A stretch of DNA of 25,278 nucleotides from Euryarchaeota archaeon UBA124. Its GTDB lineage: Archaea; Thermoplasmatota; Poseidoniia; Poseidoniales; Poseidoniaceae. The notes beneath the pieces were generated by a model. It worked only from the letters and a program-made list of their open reading frames with translations. It was not told the DNA's origin and searched no databases. The stretch is from contig DAPT01000103.1 of assembly GCA_002502215.1 (NCBI GenBank), positions 1 through 25,278 on the forward strand, written 5' to 3'. A program made the translations under genes and the position numbers. Below are positions 1-8,163 of this stretch, piece after piece. Position 1 is the first letter of the stretch, and each line of letters starts with the position of its first letter.

Positions 1-407
1 CAACCCTTTTTCGGTAAGAGGATGGAGATGGCCTCTGAACAATGACCCCCTCCCATCAACAAGACATGTGGCATCGGCAACATCAACTCCAGTGAAATGG
101 TGACCTGTCCACCACAAAGCGAGTCGAGTGGTTGTACTTCATAGCCCTTCGCCCCTTTGTTGAGTCCAAAAGTGTGGACTTCAGATGTAGCTTTTCGTTC
201 TTGAATCAGTTCCTTGCATCGGTTCAAAATTCGGTGTTCTAAACCGGCTCCACCCACAGTCCCAACCCAGTCCTGGTGGCGATTCAGAGCCAATCTTGCT
301 CCTGTTTTACCAGGTACGCTACCTTTGGTTCCAACGACGGATGCAAGGACGACAGGAGAGTTGTTCTGCAATTGCTCCAACACCCATGCTAGAACCCTCG
401 CCGTCAT
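1..407 (-). CDS. XdhC/CoxI-family molybdoenzyme maturation protein (3' end beyond window)
   Basis: This is the N-terminal 135 residues of a gene that runs off the left edge. XdhC/CoxI proteins bind molybdenum cofactor and help insert its sulfurated form into xanthine-dehydrogenase or CO-dehydrogenase-like enzymes in the cytoplasm. Seen here: the N-terminal XdhC segment SVPGKTGARLAL (about residues 30-41), GTVGGAGLEHRI (49-60), a conserved Cys-Gly-Gly (C98), and the start of the C-terminal Rossmann domain, LLMGGGH (116-122). The ATG at 407 is preceded by GAGG at 415-418 with a 7-base spacer, so I prefer it to the in-frame GTG at 431. The MocA-like gene lies 36 bases upstream on the same strand, a common pairing. 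The client enzyme is not in the window. The family call is good; the exact role is inferred. Confidence 0.85.
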   Translation of the reverse strand, partial: MTARVLAWVLEQLQNNSPVVLASVVGTKGSVPGKTGARLALNRHQDWVGTVGGAGLEHRILNRCKELIQERKATSEVHTFGLNKGAKGYEVQPLDSLCGGQVTISLELMLPMPHVLLMGGGHCSEAISILLPKKG

Positions 408-414
408 AGTCCAT

Positions 415-418
415 CCTC
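415..418 (-). promoter_or_regulatory. Ribosome binding site of the XdhC-family gene
   Basis: GAGG on the minus strand lies 7 bases before the ATG at 407. It decides the start in favour of that ATG over the upstream GTG at 431. Confidence 0.5.
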
Positions 419-443
419 GTAGACCCCACACATACGATTTGCC

Positions 444-1028
444 CTAGAACCAGTCTTCCTTTGAAGCAGTGAGGAGTTCACTCAAGTCCTCTTTTGTGTC
501 GATGTTGAGATGAAGCCATTGGAAGTCAACAGGCATCGATTTTCGATCAACCAAGGAAGAGAGCGGAACGTCGCCTTTCGCTAAATAGACTGCATTGATG
601 TCATCTCCTACAATGAACAAAGGATGACCTCCACGTTTGTCCCAAACGGGGCATGAGCTTGTTTCCATCTGGAGGAGATTGCGGACAATTTCAACACTCC
701 AACCAGGACGGTCGACGGGTACCAAGAGCACCTTGCGGGGCAAACGACCATTTCGCTCTAAAATGCTTGAAAGCCCGCGTTGAACGGACCCTGTTCGCCC
801 TTTCTCAGGATCAGGGTTCAGCACGACATGCGCTGATGGGCAAAGAAGCATGAGATCTGCAAGGAGATCTGTGTTGGTAACAATCGTTACTTCAACATCG
901 TTCAGTTGATGCAATCTGCTCATGAGGCGTTGAATCAATGGTTGGCCATGGACATCGACGAGGGCTTTTGGTTGTCCGAGCCGAGAAGAACGCCCAGCCG
1001 CTAGAAGTATCACTTCGACCCCTCCCAT
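444..1028 (-). CDS. MobA/MocA-like molybdopterin nucleotidyltransferase
   Basis: Predicted NTP transferase of the MocA/MobA family, which attaches CMP (or GMP) to molybdopterin to make the dinucleotide cofactor. Numbering from the ATG at 1028: the nucleotide-binding signature LLAAGRSSRLGQPKAL (8-23), the GRTGSVQRGL segment (77-86) typical of MocA-like proteins, the metal-site region VPVDRP (103-108), and RGGHPLF (132-138). At about 194 residues it is normal length for the family. The frame is open up to an ATG at 1070, but the signature fits a start at 1028, and that choice clears the promoter space of the divergent gene at 1095. It lies directly upstream of the XdhC-family gene, supporting a joint role in maturing a xanthine-dehydrogenase-like enzyme. 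Whether CTP or GTP is used cannot be read from the sequence. Confidence 0.82.
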   Translation of the reverse strand: MGGVEVILLAAGRSSRLGQPKALVDVHGQPLIQRLMSRLHQLNDVEVTIVTNTDLLADLMLLCPSAHVVLNPDPEKGRTGSVQRGLSSILERNGRLPRKVLLVPVDRPGWSVEIVRNLLQMETSSCPVWDKRGGHPLFIVGDDINAVYLAKGDVPLSSLVDRKSMPVDFQWLHLNIDTKEDLSELLTASKEDWF

Positions 1029-1094
1029 GAATCTTCGAGGAATGGAACGGTGTTGAGAATTTCGGTTCATAAACCGTGGGGTTTTTCGTTGATC

Positions 1095-1766
1095 ATGTCA
1101 ACCAATATGATTGATTCGCCTCATGAAAAATCGATTAAATTCCTCCAAGACGTCTGTCAGATGGATGGCCTTGAGTTACTAAAAACAAGTACAATTTACA
1201 GGATAACGGTACGGATTCGCGGGCGCTCAGGACGACATTACGAGGTAACTGCAGCACGCCCAATCGGACTGTTTAGCAAAGTTGGCTGGGAAACAAGCGT
1301 AACGGGGGCTGCTTGGAAAAACGATTTCAACTCAGAAGCCAGTCGGTCCTACACGGTGAACCTGTGCTTGAACACCCATGAGAAAAAGCGGCATCTACCA
1401 ATTGGTGACCGTCTTGCTTCATTGGTGCTCAGCCTTCACAACGATGTCAAATTGGCGATGGATATACCTCTTGTTGCTCAATTTATTGTTTGTCCAAGGG
1501 ATGATCTTCTTCACATTTACACATTCCAAGACGATATGATTGTAACACAAGATATGATCGACAATCACGAAGATTTTGACGAAGATTATAATGTGTATGA
1601 GGATGATGAAATCGATCGGTTTGAGGAAATCGAGCGTCCCATGGAGGAGTGGTTTGCTGATGACTCAGAGGATGCAGGGGTGCCAGATTTAGGTCAGCGA
1701 AGTTGGTCGCAAGATCTTGGTGAATTCATCATGCAGCAGTTCGAACGTTCGAAGAGTGAATCATAG
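1095..1766 (+). CDS. Hypothetical acidic protein
   Basis: I do not recognise this 223-residue protein. The frame is open from 1050, but the ATG at 1095 avoids overlap with the divergent MocA-like gene. The N-terminal half is mixed alpha/beta in character with basic stretches (RITVRIRGRSGRHYEV). The region after about residue 135 is strongly acidic, with runs such as NHEDFDEDYNVYEDDEID, and the C-terminus returns to a mixed composition ending in SKSES. There is no signal peptide and no membrane segment, so it is probably cytoplasmic. The stop overlaps the stop of the convergent acyl-CoA dehydrogenase by 6 bases. No function can be proposed from neighbours. Confidence 0.75.
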   Translation: MSTNMIDSPHEKSIKFLQDVCQMDGLELLKTSTIYRITVRIRGRSGRHYEVTAARPIGLFSKVGWETSVTGAAWKNDFNSEASRSYTVNLCLNTHEKKRHLPIGDRLASLVLSLHNDVKLAMDIPLVAQFIVCPRDDLLHIYTFQDDMIVTQDMIDNHEDFDEDYNVYEDDEIDRFEEIERPMEEWFADDSEDAGVPDLGQRSWSQDLGEFIMQQFERSKSES

Positions 1767-2909
1767 GTTTTTGGTGATTTCTCGACCGATAATCATTCGC
1801 TGGACTTGACTGCTTCCCTCATAAATTTGCATGACTTTTGCAGCACGCATGAGTCGAGCCACTGGATACTCCTCGGAGTAACCGTATCCGCCGTACACCT
1901 GGACTGCATCGGTCGCTATTTGCATGGCTGCATCCGATGCAAATCGCTTTGCGTGAGCAGCGGACTCGGTGTTCTTCACACCTGCATCAGCCTCAGCAGC
2001 AGACTTCCACGTCAACATGCGACTGGCTTCGATGTTGGTTTTCATATCTGCAAGCATGAACTGTATGGCTTGGTGATTGTGCAAGGGTTTGCCAAATGAA
2101 TGTCGTTCATTGCTGTATTGCAGTGCGTGTTCGTAGGCTGCACGTGACAGGCCGGTCGCGTGAGCTGCAATGTTTGGACGGCTCAAATCGAATGCATTCA
2201 TTGCATTCATCCAGCCACCAGATTCGCTTTCTCCGATAAGGTGGTTTGCAGGAACTCGCACATTGTTGAAGGTGATGCTTCGTGTGTCACTGCATCGTTG
2301 CCCCATGTTGGTTTCCTTCTTTCCAAGTGAAAGTCCCTCTGTATTAGATTCAACGATGAACCCAGACATGCCTCGATAGCCTGCATCTGGGTCCGTCTTT
2401 GCGAGAACGAAGAAGAAATCAGCATAACCTGCACCTGTAATCCACATCTTTGAACCATTGATGACGTAATCATCACCATTACGAACTGCAGTTGTTTGAA
2501 TCGCCGCAACATCTGATCCTGCACCAGGCTCGGTCACAGCATAGGAGGCGAGCGCCCCTTCTTCTGCTACTTTTCTTAGCCAGATGTTCTTTTGTTCTTC
2601 CGTTGCGCCTGTGATGATTGGTGCGCAGGCAAGTGCTGTCGCATAGGCTGCTGTTGCAAATCCAGGATCGCCCCATGCTAGCTCTTCATTGACGAGGACC
2701 TCTTCCATGCATCCTAGCCCTGGCCCGCCGTACTGTTCAGGGATGTGGAGATTGAGCAAACCCATCTCGTGAGCGAGTTGTATTGTTTCCTTTGGGTAAA
2801 TGGATTCTTCATCCCAATGCTCTGCGTGCGGGCGAATTTCATCCAGAGCAAATTCTCGGGCAAGTTCACGCAACATTTCTTGCATCTCGTCCAACTGGAA
2901 GTCGACCAT
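1761..2909 (-). CDS. Acyl-CoA dehydrogenase
   Basis: FAD enzyme of 382 residues, the usual length for short/medium-chain acyl-CoA dehydrogenases, which introduce the alpha-beta double bond in fatty acid or branched amino acid breakdown. Visible signatures: YAVTEPGAGSD (123-133) and MWITGAGYADFFFVLAKTD (155-173) for flavin and substrate binding, the arginine-containing segment SNERHSFGKPL (266-276), VYGGYGYSEEYPVARLMR (338-355), and IYEGSSQVQR (362-371). The Glu of this last motif (E364) is the expected catalytic base. The ATG at 2909 gives a standard N-terminus (MVDFQLDEMQ). Electrons would normally pass to electron-transfer flavoprotein, which is not encoded here. The antiporter gene lies 47 bases upstream on the same strand. 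Substrate chain length is not readable from sequence alone. Confidence 0.95.
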   Translation of the reverse strand: MVDFQLDEMQEMLRELAREFALDEIRPHAEHWDEESIYPKETIQLAHEMGLLNLHIPEQYGGPGLGCMEEVLVNEELAWGDPGFATAAYATALACAPIITGATEEQKNIWLRKVAEEGALASYAVTEPGAGSDVAAIQTTAVRNGDDYVINGSKMWITGAGYADFFFVLAKTDPDAGYRGMSGFIVESNTEGLSLGKKETNMGQRCSDTRSITFNNVRVPANHLIGESESGGWMNAMNAFDLSRPNIAAHATGLSRAAYEHALQYSNERHSFGKPLHNHQAIQFMLADMKTNIEASRMLTWKSAAEADAGVKNTESAAHAKRFASDAAMQIATDAVQVYGGYGYSEEYPVARLMRAAKVMQIYEGSSQVQRMIIGREITKNL

Positions 2910-2956
2910 GATACGCCCAGATGGAGGTCGGCCATAAGCCTTGATTTACAATCAAT

Positions 2957-4060
2957 TCATCGATTGAGTTGCAAAACGACGAGGAAAACAGCGTAGAACA
3001 AGACCAAACAAACACCTTCCCAGCGTTCAAACCGATACGTTCGGCGCATGAAAAACAGGGCAAGAAGAACACCTAAAACGGTTGCAGGGGCGATAAGTTC
3101 CATTGTCAATCCATTGTCTGAACTTGATATTGACAAAGGATGAATCATCGATGCAATTCCAACGGAGAGAAGCGGGTCTGTAATGTTTGAACCAATCAAG
3201 GTGCCAATCGCGACACCTTTGCTACGTTTTGCCGCCATAAGAGCGATGGTTAGTTCAGGCAACGAGGTCCCGATTCCGGAGACCGTCGTCCCGATTACAG
3301 AATGTGGGACCTCCAGACGGAGCGCAAGGTCATAGGCCTGTTCGACAAGAATGTTGGCCGCATATACAGCAAATCCTAGACCAACAAAGATCATGATGAG
3401 ATAGGCTGTAGAACTCCAATTCGAGCCTCGTACCTCATATTCGCCAGCATCTTTAACCTCTTCTTGACGAATGGCTTCACGCTTGAGCAGAAGCCAAACG
3501 ATGTAGGCCACGTAAAGCGAGGCAAGAATAGCCCCCTCCCATCGTTCAAGCGTATTGTTGGTCCACACAAAGAACAAGAGAAGCATTACTGCGAGAAGCA
3601 TAATGACGCCATCACGGTTTAACCAAGAAGGTCGAACCTTGACAGAGCGCGTCATTACAACAATTCCTAGAATGAGTGTAATCTGTACGAGAATGGAACC
3701 GAGGATGCTACCAATTGCAAAATCAGCTGCTCCGGTTTTGCCTTGACTCGCTTCGTATGCAGCACTGCCTGATACGAGGATCTCTGGGAGTGATGTCCCG
3801 ATCGAAACGATCGTTAACCCAATGACGATTTCTGCGATGCCTGCTCGCCGTGCAAGACCTTTTGCGCCTTCAATGAAGAAATCAGCACTGGTGATGAGCA
3901 ATCCGAGTGATAGGAGGAGAATGAAGCTCACGACGAACATTGAATTTGACTGCCCGAGGTACTTCATCAGGACAATGGCGAGGAACAAGGCTCCCGTAAT
4001 GAGCATCGCGTTAAAGTGAATGAGTTGGGGGATTCCCATCAACTCATCCTTCTGCTCCAT
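2957..4060 (-). CDS. CaCA-family sodium/calcium antiporter-like membrane protein
   Basis: Polytopic inner-membrane exchanger of 367 residues with about ten hydrophobic segments and a hydrophilic loop near residues 194-217. The two inverted alpha-repeats of the CaCA superfamily are clear: GLTIVSIGTSLPE (81-93) paired with AIGSILGS (115-122), and GTTVSGIGTSLPE (257-269) paired with AIGTLIGSN (284-292). Both acidic residues of the GTSLPE motifs, needed for cation transport in the family, are present. The second half of the first repeat lacks the two asparagines usually seen there (GNxxGSN reads GSILGSI) and the second keeps only one. The ion is therefore uncertain, although Ca2+ exchange for Na+ or H+ is the default. 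It is transcribed divergently from the aquaporin gene; both are membrane transport genes. Confidence 0.88.
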   Translation of the reverse strand: MEQKDELMGIPQLIHFNAMLITGALFLAIVLMKYLGQSNSMFVVSFILLLSLGLLITSADFFIEGAKGLARRAGIAEIVIGLTIVSIGTSLPEILVSGSAAYEASQGKTGAADFAIGSILGSILVQITLILGIVVMTRSVKVRPSWLNRDGVIMLLAVMLLLFFVWTNNTLERWEGAILASLYVAYIVWLLLKREAIRQEEVKDAGEYEVRGSNWSSTAYLIMIFVGLGFAVYAANILVEQAYDLALRLEVPHSVIGTTVSGIGTSLPELTIALMAAKRSKGVAIGTLIGSNITDPLLSVGIASMIHPLSISSSDNGLTMELIAPATVLGVLLALFFMRRTYRFERWEGVCLVLFYAVFLVVLQLNR

Positions 4061-4113
4061 AATATTCCCATGCGTTATGGGTTTTGATGCTTCTGCACCA
4101 CTATAGAGTTAAG

Positions 4114-4761
4114 ATGATGTTCTTTCTTGATTTCGTCGAAATCGTGTGGAAGCGAGGTGGCATCGAGGCTATTGGTACATTCACCATGGTGATGTTCGGC
4201 TGCGGTAGTGTTGCGATGGAACGAACAAATCTGGAGATTTCGCTCGCATTTGGAACAGGTGTTGCATTGGTCATTCTTGCCATCGGACGCTGGACTGGAG
4301 CACACATCAACCCTGCCGTCTCGATTGCATTCTGGTACAGAGGCGACCTCTCTTCGATGGATACAGTCGCCCATGTTCTTGGGCAACTCCTCGGAGCCCT
4401 TTGCGCAGGATTCCTTCTCAACGGAGCAGGTCCCACCATCCGAAACACAACATGGCTGAATCTTATCGGAATTGAGATTCTTATTACATTCCTTCTCATG
4501 GCCTCGATCTTAATGATCATTCGTCAGACAGAGAAATGGATTCCAATTGCTCTCGTTGTTGGGTCAAGCGTTGCAGTTCTCGCGTTCGGATTCGGAAAGT
4601 ACACTGGAGCAAGTATGAATCCTGCGAGAACCTTTGGACCAAACCTTGTTTCTGGCGATATTGCAATAATTCCAATTTACTTCATTTGCACAATTTTTGG
4701 CGCTATGCTTGCCGTCGTTGTTGAGCGGTTTATTGCATCAGCTTCTGAATTACCTGAGTGA
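4114..4761 (+). CDS. Aquaporin (MIP family)
   Basis: Channel protein of about 215 residues with six hydrophobic segments and both NPA boxes: GAHINPAVS (about 62-70) and GASMNPARTFGP (about 165-176). The residue after NPAR is Thr, as in AqpM and near AqpZ (Ser), whereas glycerol facilitators carry Asp there. This favours a water-type channel, by family knowledge and not by test. The protein is slightly shorter than most members (about 230-250). The frame is open from a TTG at 4084 and an ATG at 4087, but ATGs at 4114 and 4117 fit the family N-terminus better. Its last 32 bases overlap the 3' end of the convergent E1 gene, an unusually deep tail-to-tail overlap. Confidence 0.92.
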   Translation: MMFFLDFVEIVWKRGGIEAIGTFTMVMFGCGSVAMERTNLEISLAFGTGVALVILAIGRWTGAHINPAVSIAFWYRGDLSSMDTVAHVLGQLLGALCAGFLLNGAGPTIRNTTWLNLIGIEILITFLLMASILMIIRQTEKWIPIALVVGSSVAVLAFGFGKYTGASMNPARTFGPNLVSGDIAIIPIYFICTIFGAMLAVVVERFIASASELPE

Positions 4762-7315
4762 CATGGTCGACCGACGGAATGGTGTAATTCTCCAACGGCG
4801 GAGAAAACGGCACAGGTGTATCTATGGCACCAACGACGACGGGTTGAGCTTCAAGTTGGTAAAACGTTGATTCGAGGATTCGGGATTGAATTGTATGACC
4901 CAATCCGCCATGCCATTGACCTTCTTGTAGGACCACAAGTCGACCGGTTTTTTGAACAGAAGCGATGCAAGATTCTGCATCGAATGGAAGAAGTGTTCGT
5001 AAATCAACGATTTCGACATCGATCTCATGCTTGGACAATTCCTCTGCGGCTTCAGCGGCGATGTGGACCATTGCACCCCACGTAACAAGCGTTACATCAT
5101 CGCCTTGACGGATGATTGACGCTTTCCCAATCGAATGACGCTCACCTTTCTCGATCGATGAATGAACTGATTTTGTGTCAACTTTTTGGTTGATGTTTTG
5201 ACCCCATCCAGTCTTTCCGCCTCGCAATCCATAGAGTCCAATGTGTTCAAGGAAGAGGACTGGGTCATCAAGATGCGCTGCTTCGATGAGAAGATCGTAG
5301 GCGTCTTGTGGTGTACCAGGAGCAAGAACAACCAAGCCCGGGTCGTTCGCAAACCACGATTCAATCATGTTTGCATGGAACGGGCCTGAGCGTGTTTGAG
5401 CACCAAGAGGAATCCGTATTGTCATTGGACAGTCTGCTCCCCATCGCCATCTCAGCATTGCTGCGTTGTTGACCAATGCATTGAACCCAAGCGCTGCAAA
5501 TCCACCAAATTGAATCTCGACCATTGGCCGCATACCGGAAAGCGCCGTGCCAACCCCTGTGTGCACAATGATCGCTTCACAAAGTGGCATATCCACCAAT
5601 TTTTCTTGATGTCCAGCATTCTTCAATGCCATGTTCATGCCAAACGCACCTGCAACTTCCATATCTTCACCGATAAAGACACAATCATCCCCGTGTAGGT
5701 TTGCGATGTCGACCATTGCTTGTTGTATCGCCCTTGCATAGGTCCATCCGCCAGATTCAACGTAATCGAGCGGTTTGATTGGAGCAATCGATGAAACGAT
5801 GTTACTCGAACCAATTGCTTCAAGGTGATCGGCATGAGTTCTTGCGTCCTGAAGCGAGGTTACGCCTTTGGTAACGGTCGATGGTTCGGGCCAATCCATG
5901 GCTTCAACGGTTTGACGAGCCTCATCGACGTGCTTCTGTTCTTCAGATTCCATTGCAGCAATCTCCTCCTCGGAAACCCCAAGCGTTAACATCAATTCTC
6001 GGTGAGAAGGGAGAGGGTCCTTTTCGGCCCAATATTCGAGGAGTTCTCGGTCGACATAGCCAGGAGGCGTTCCTGTCTCGGACCCAAGATAGAGGTCGTC
6101 ATGGTGATGAGCATGCCCACACCCGCGCATGGTTTCAACATGGATCATCGTCGGGCCACCGCCCTCGAGGCCAAACTCTCGAGCTGTTGCAACACTCGCA
6201 TGCCATGCAGCGGGGTCCGAGCCGTCAATGGTCCATGCTGGGAATCCCATGGCAATGGCTTTGTCAGCCCACAATTCGACGCCGGACTGATGAGCAGGTG
6301 GAGTATCAAGTGCAATCTGATTGTTTTGGAGAACATAGCATATTGGCAGACCTCTCGCTCCTGCGAGATTGATTGCTTCCCAGTATTCGCCAGACGAAGA
6401 AGCTCCTTCACCAATACAGGCGACGTGGAACCTGTTCAGCGATTGTTTCCAAGCAGCGAAGGCAAGGCCTGTCATTGTCGCGCTCGCAATCGGTAGTGGA
6501 GCAGTTGGTGGAAGGACGCCAACGTGCCAAGCACCGATGTGAAGATCACGTCCTCCGGCACCTTCGTGACCTCCATTTTGGTTTGAGCCGGCTTTGCCCA
6601 TCTGAGCAGCCATGACATCCACCACTGTGTCCCCCATGGCGAGTGCTAATCCTACATCGCGGATCATTGGCGCAACCAAATCGCCTTCGTATCCATTACC
6701 AGGAGTATGGGCTTTGTTTGGTTCATTGGCGCGCTTCAACGCAGTCGCAACAGCAACAACACCTTCCTGCCATGTCGATCGGAAACCCTTCCCACCAAAT
6801 CGTGAGCCATCCGGTGTTTCCATCCCTGAAAAGAACACTTCCTTGAGATGCGCATCCATTGCTCGTGTGCGCGTCATGAGGCGTTGCCATTCCAGTCGAT
6901 TCTCCATGCTTGTCGACATGTAGTAGGCAAGGCGGCGAAGACAGAGACGTAGATCAACAATGAGATGTGAGATACGACGCTCCATGTGCTCGTTAATGCT
7001 ACGGCGAGGGATGACCTCTAAATCGAGGATTGTCGAGATTTTGTGCTCGTTTTGGGCTTCGAAACCTCGCTTGAAAGCACTCACGTATCGTTCACTGAAG
7101 GCATGCCATGCTTCACCATCAAAGGAATGTTGACCGTCAACGTGGAGGTGATCCCAGATGTTCGCAGCTAGGAATACATGTCCTTCATGACGTTCGGCGA
7201 AAAAGCGCATTACCTCTGCACGTGCTGCATCATACAGAAGCGGTTGAGTAAACGTTAGTGGTTCACTCGGCTTCCATTCAGCCCCGTGAATCACTGATTG
7301 TGCAGCTTGAGTCAT
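4730..7315 (-). CDS. 2-oxoacid dehydrogenase E1, alpha and beta subunits fused
   Basis: Thiamine-diphosphate decarboxylase/acyltransferase component of a pyruvate- or branched-chain-type dehydrogenase complex, 861 residues. The first 140 or so residues are an extension I cannot assign. The alpha part follows (about 150-470) with the cofactor motif GEGASSSGEYWEA...QNNQIA (302-334) and a GHAHHHDDLY loop near 400-410. After an acidic/charged linker comes the beta part (about 525-861), with FIGEDMEVAGAFG and PLCEAIIVHTGVG. The usual GDG of the cofactor motif reads GEG. The start at 7315 is chosen because GGAGG lies 6 bases before it; an in-frame TTG at 7354 is weaker. No E2 or E3 gene is nearby, so the complex partners are encoded elsewhere. 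Substrate is undecided. Confidence 0.9.
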   Translation of the reverse strand: MTQAAQSVIHGAEWKPSEPLTFTQPLLYDAARAEVMRFFAERHEGHVFLAANIWDHLHVDGQHSFDGEAWHAFSERYVSAFKRGFEAQNEHKISTILDLEVIPRRSINEHMERRISHLIVDLRLCLRRLAYYMSTSMENRLEWQRLMTRTRAMDAHLKEVFFSGMETPDGSRFGGKGFRSTWQEGVVAVATALKRANEPNKAHTPGNGYEGDLVAPMIRDVGLALAMGDTVVDVMAAQMGKAGSNQNGGHEGAGGRDLHIGAWHVGVLPPTAPLPIASATMTGLAFAAWKQSLNRFHVACIGEGASSSGEYWEAINLAGARGLPICYVLQNNQIALDTPPAHQSGVELWADKAIAMGFPAWTIDGSDPAAWHASVATAREFGLEGGGPTMIHVETMRGCGHAHHHDDLYLGSETGTPPGYVDRELLEYWAEKDPLPSHRELMLTLGVSEEEIAAMESEEQKHVDEARQTVEAMDWPEPSTVTKGVTSLQDARTHADHLEAIGSSNIVSSIAPIKPLDYVESGGWTYARAIQQAMVDIANLHGDDCVFIGEDMEVAGAFGMNMALKNAGHQEKLVDMPLCEAIIVHTGVGTALSGMRPMVEIQFGGFAALGFNALVNNAAMLRWRWGADCPMTIRIPLGAQTRSGPFHANMIESWFANDPGLVVLAPGTPQDAYDLLIEAAHLDDPVLFLEHIGLYGLRGGKTGWGQNINQKVDTKSVHSSIEKGERHSIGKASIIRQGDDVTLVTWGAMVHIAAEAAEELSKHEIDVEIVDLRTLLPFDAESCIASVQKTGRLVVLQEGQWHGGLGHTIQSRILESTFYQLEAQPVVVGAIDTPVPFSPPLENYTIPSVDHVTQVIQKLMQ

Positions 7316-7321
7316 AACCCG

Positions 7322-7326
7322 CCTCC
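7322..7326 (-). promoter_or_regulatory. Strong ribosome binding site of the fused E1 gene
   Basis: GGAGG on the minus strand, 6 bases before the ATG at 7315, decides the start of the E1 gene and rejects the longer TTG frame at 7354. Confidence 0.7.
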
Positions 7327-7384
7327 ATGTTGGCGAAGGTACCCCTTGTTTCAAGCCTATGGATTCAGAAGAATAGGAATTTCC

Positions 7385-8158
7385 TCAGTCTGATTCACCA
7401 ATTGCTTCCTCGAGGATACGTATTGATGTGCGAGTGACAAGAACCGTCACTGCAACGGTAGCAAGGATTCCGATTAGAAGCAAAAGTAGACCTCCGCTTG
7501 ACTGTGTGAAGCCAGCCATTCCTGAACGACTCAAAGCGATTGACCCCAAAGCATGTCCATAATACGCATAAATGAGACAATAAATCAGGCTCGAAAGATT
7601 TGACACCAAAAACACGCCCAAAGATACGGGCGTGGCAGACATAATGTAATTCAGCCATTCATCAGGTATGATTGGAGAAAGGCGAACAAGAACAGAAATT
7701 CTCATCCCATCTTGCTCCAAAGCTGATTCGATTTTCATCATTCGTTGATCGTTCTGAATGGCTTCATGAATGGTATTCCTGAACAACCATCTCCCTAAAA
7801 CGAAAGCAATGAAACCACCTATCATTGACGCAACAAAATTGACCAAGACAGCAATCCAAAGTGGGAATATTGCTCCTGCACCAATTTTGACAAACGGCGT
7901 TGGTAGCAAAAGAACGATGGCGAAAGAGAGGGCGATTGTAAATAGAACAGGAGACCATATGCCAAAACTCTCGAACCAAACGATGATGTTGCCAGCATCT
8001 TGAATCAAGAGATATCCTGCAACCCCACAAATAATCAAGGCGAGCAAACCAAACAAAGCTCTCCATTGATAGACGCTGACTTTTTGATTCCTCATTTGCT
8101 GAAGATTTCTACGCCCGTCAATTAGATGCAACTCAGAAGGGCGAGGGAGTTTCTTCAC
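7385..8158 (-). CDS. TVP38/TMEM64 (SNARE-associated/DedA-like) membrane protein
   Basis: Membrane protein of about 257 residues with five to six hydrophobic segments. The family core is visible: FAIVLLLPTPFVKIGAGAIFP followed by a glycine-rich helix (MIGGFIAFVLGRWLFR), the basic/acidic helix, and LVRLSPIIPDEWLNYIMSATPVS, which matches the RLSP(x)P(x)NxxNY(x)G region of TVP38/DedA relatives (here D and E replace usual residues). Family members are implicated in lipid scrambling or membrane homeostasis; the substrate here is unknown. The frame extends upstream to 8281, inside the response regulator gene. I choose the GTG at 8158 because GAGGAG (8167-8172) stands 8 bases before it; a GTG at 8167 overlapping the upstream stop is the alternative. 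Translational coupling to the response regulator is likely. Confidence 0.83.
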   Translation of the reverse strand: MKKLPRPSELHLIDGRRNLQQMRNQKVSVYQWRALFGLLALIICGVAGYLLIQDAGNIIVWFESFGIWSPVLFTIALSFAIVLLLPTPFVKIGAGAIFPLWIAVLVNFVASMIGGFIAFVLGRWLFRNTIHEAIQNDQRMMKIESALEQDGMRISVLVRLSPIIPDEWLNYIMSATPVSLGVFLVSNLSSLIYCLIYAYYGHALGSIALSRSGMAGFTQSSGGLLLLLIGILATVAVTVLVTRTSIRILEEAIGESD

Positions 8159-8163
8159 GCAGT

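Noticed and set aside
5881..6496. Long plus-strand open frames inside the E1 gene
   Set aside because: They are antisense to conserved E1 alpha motifs and show no domain or start signal; they are shadows of the real gene.
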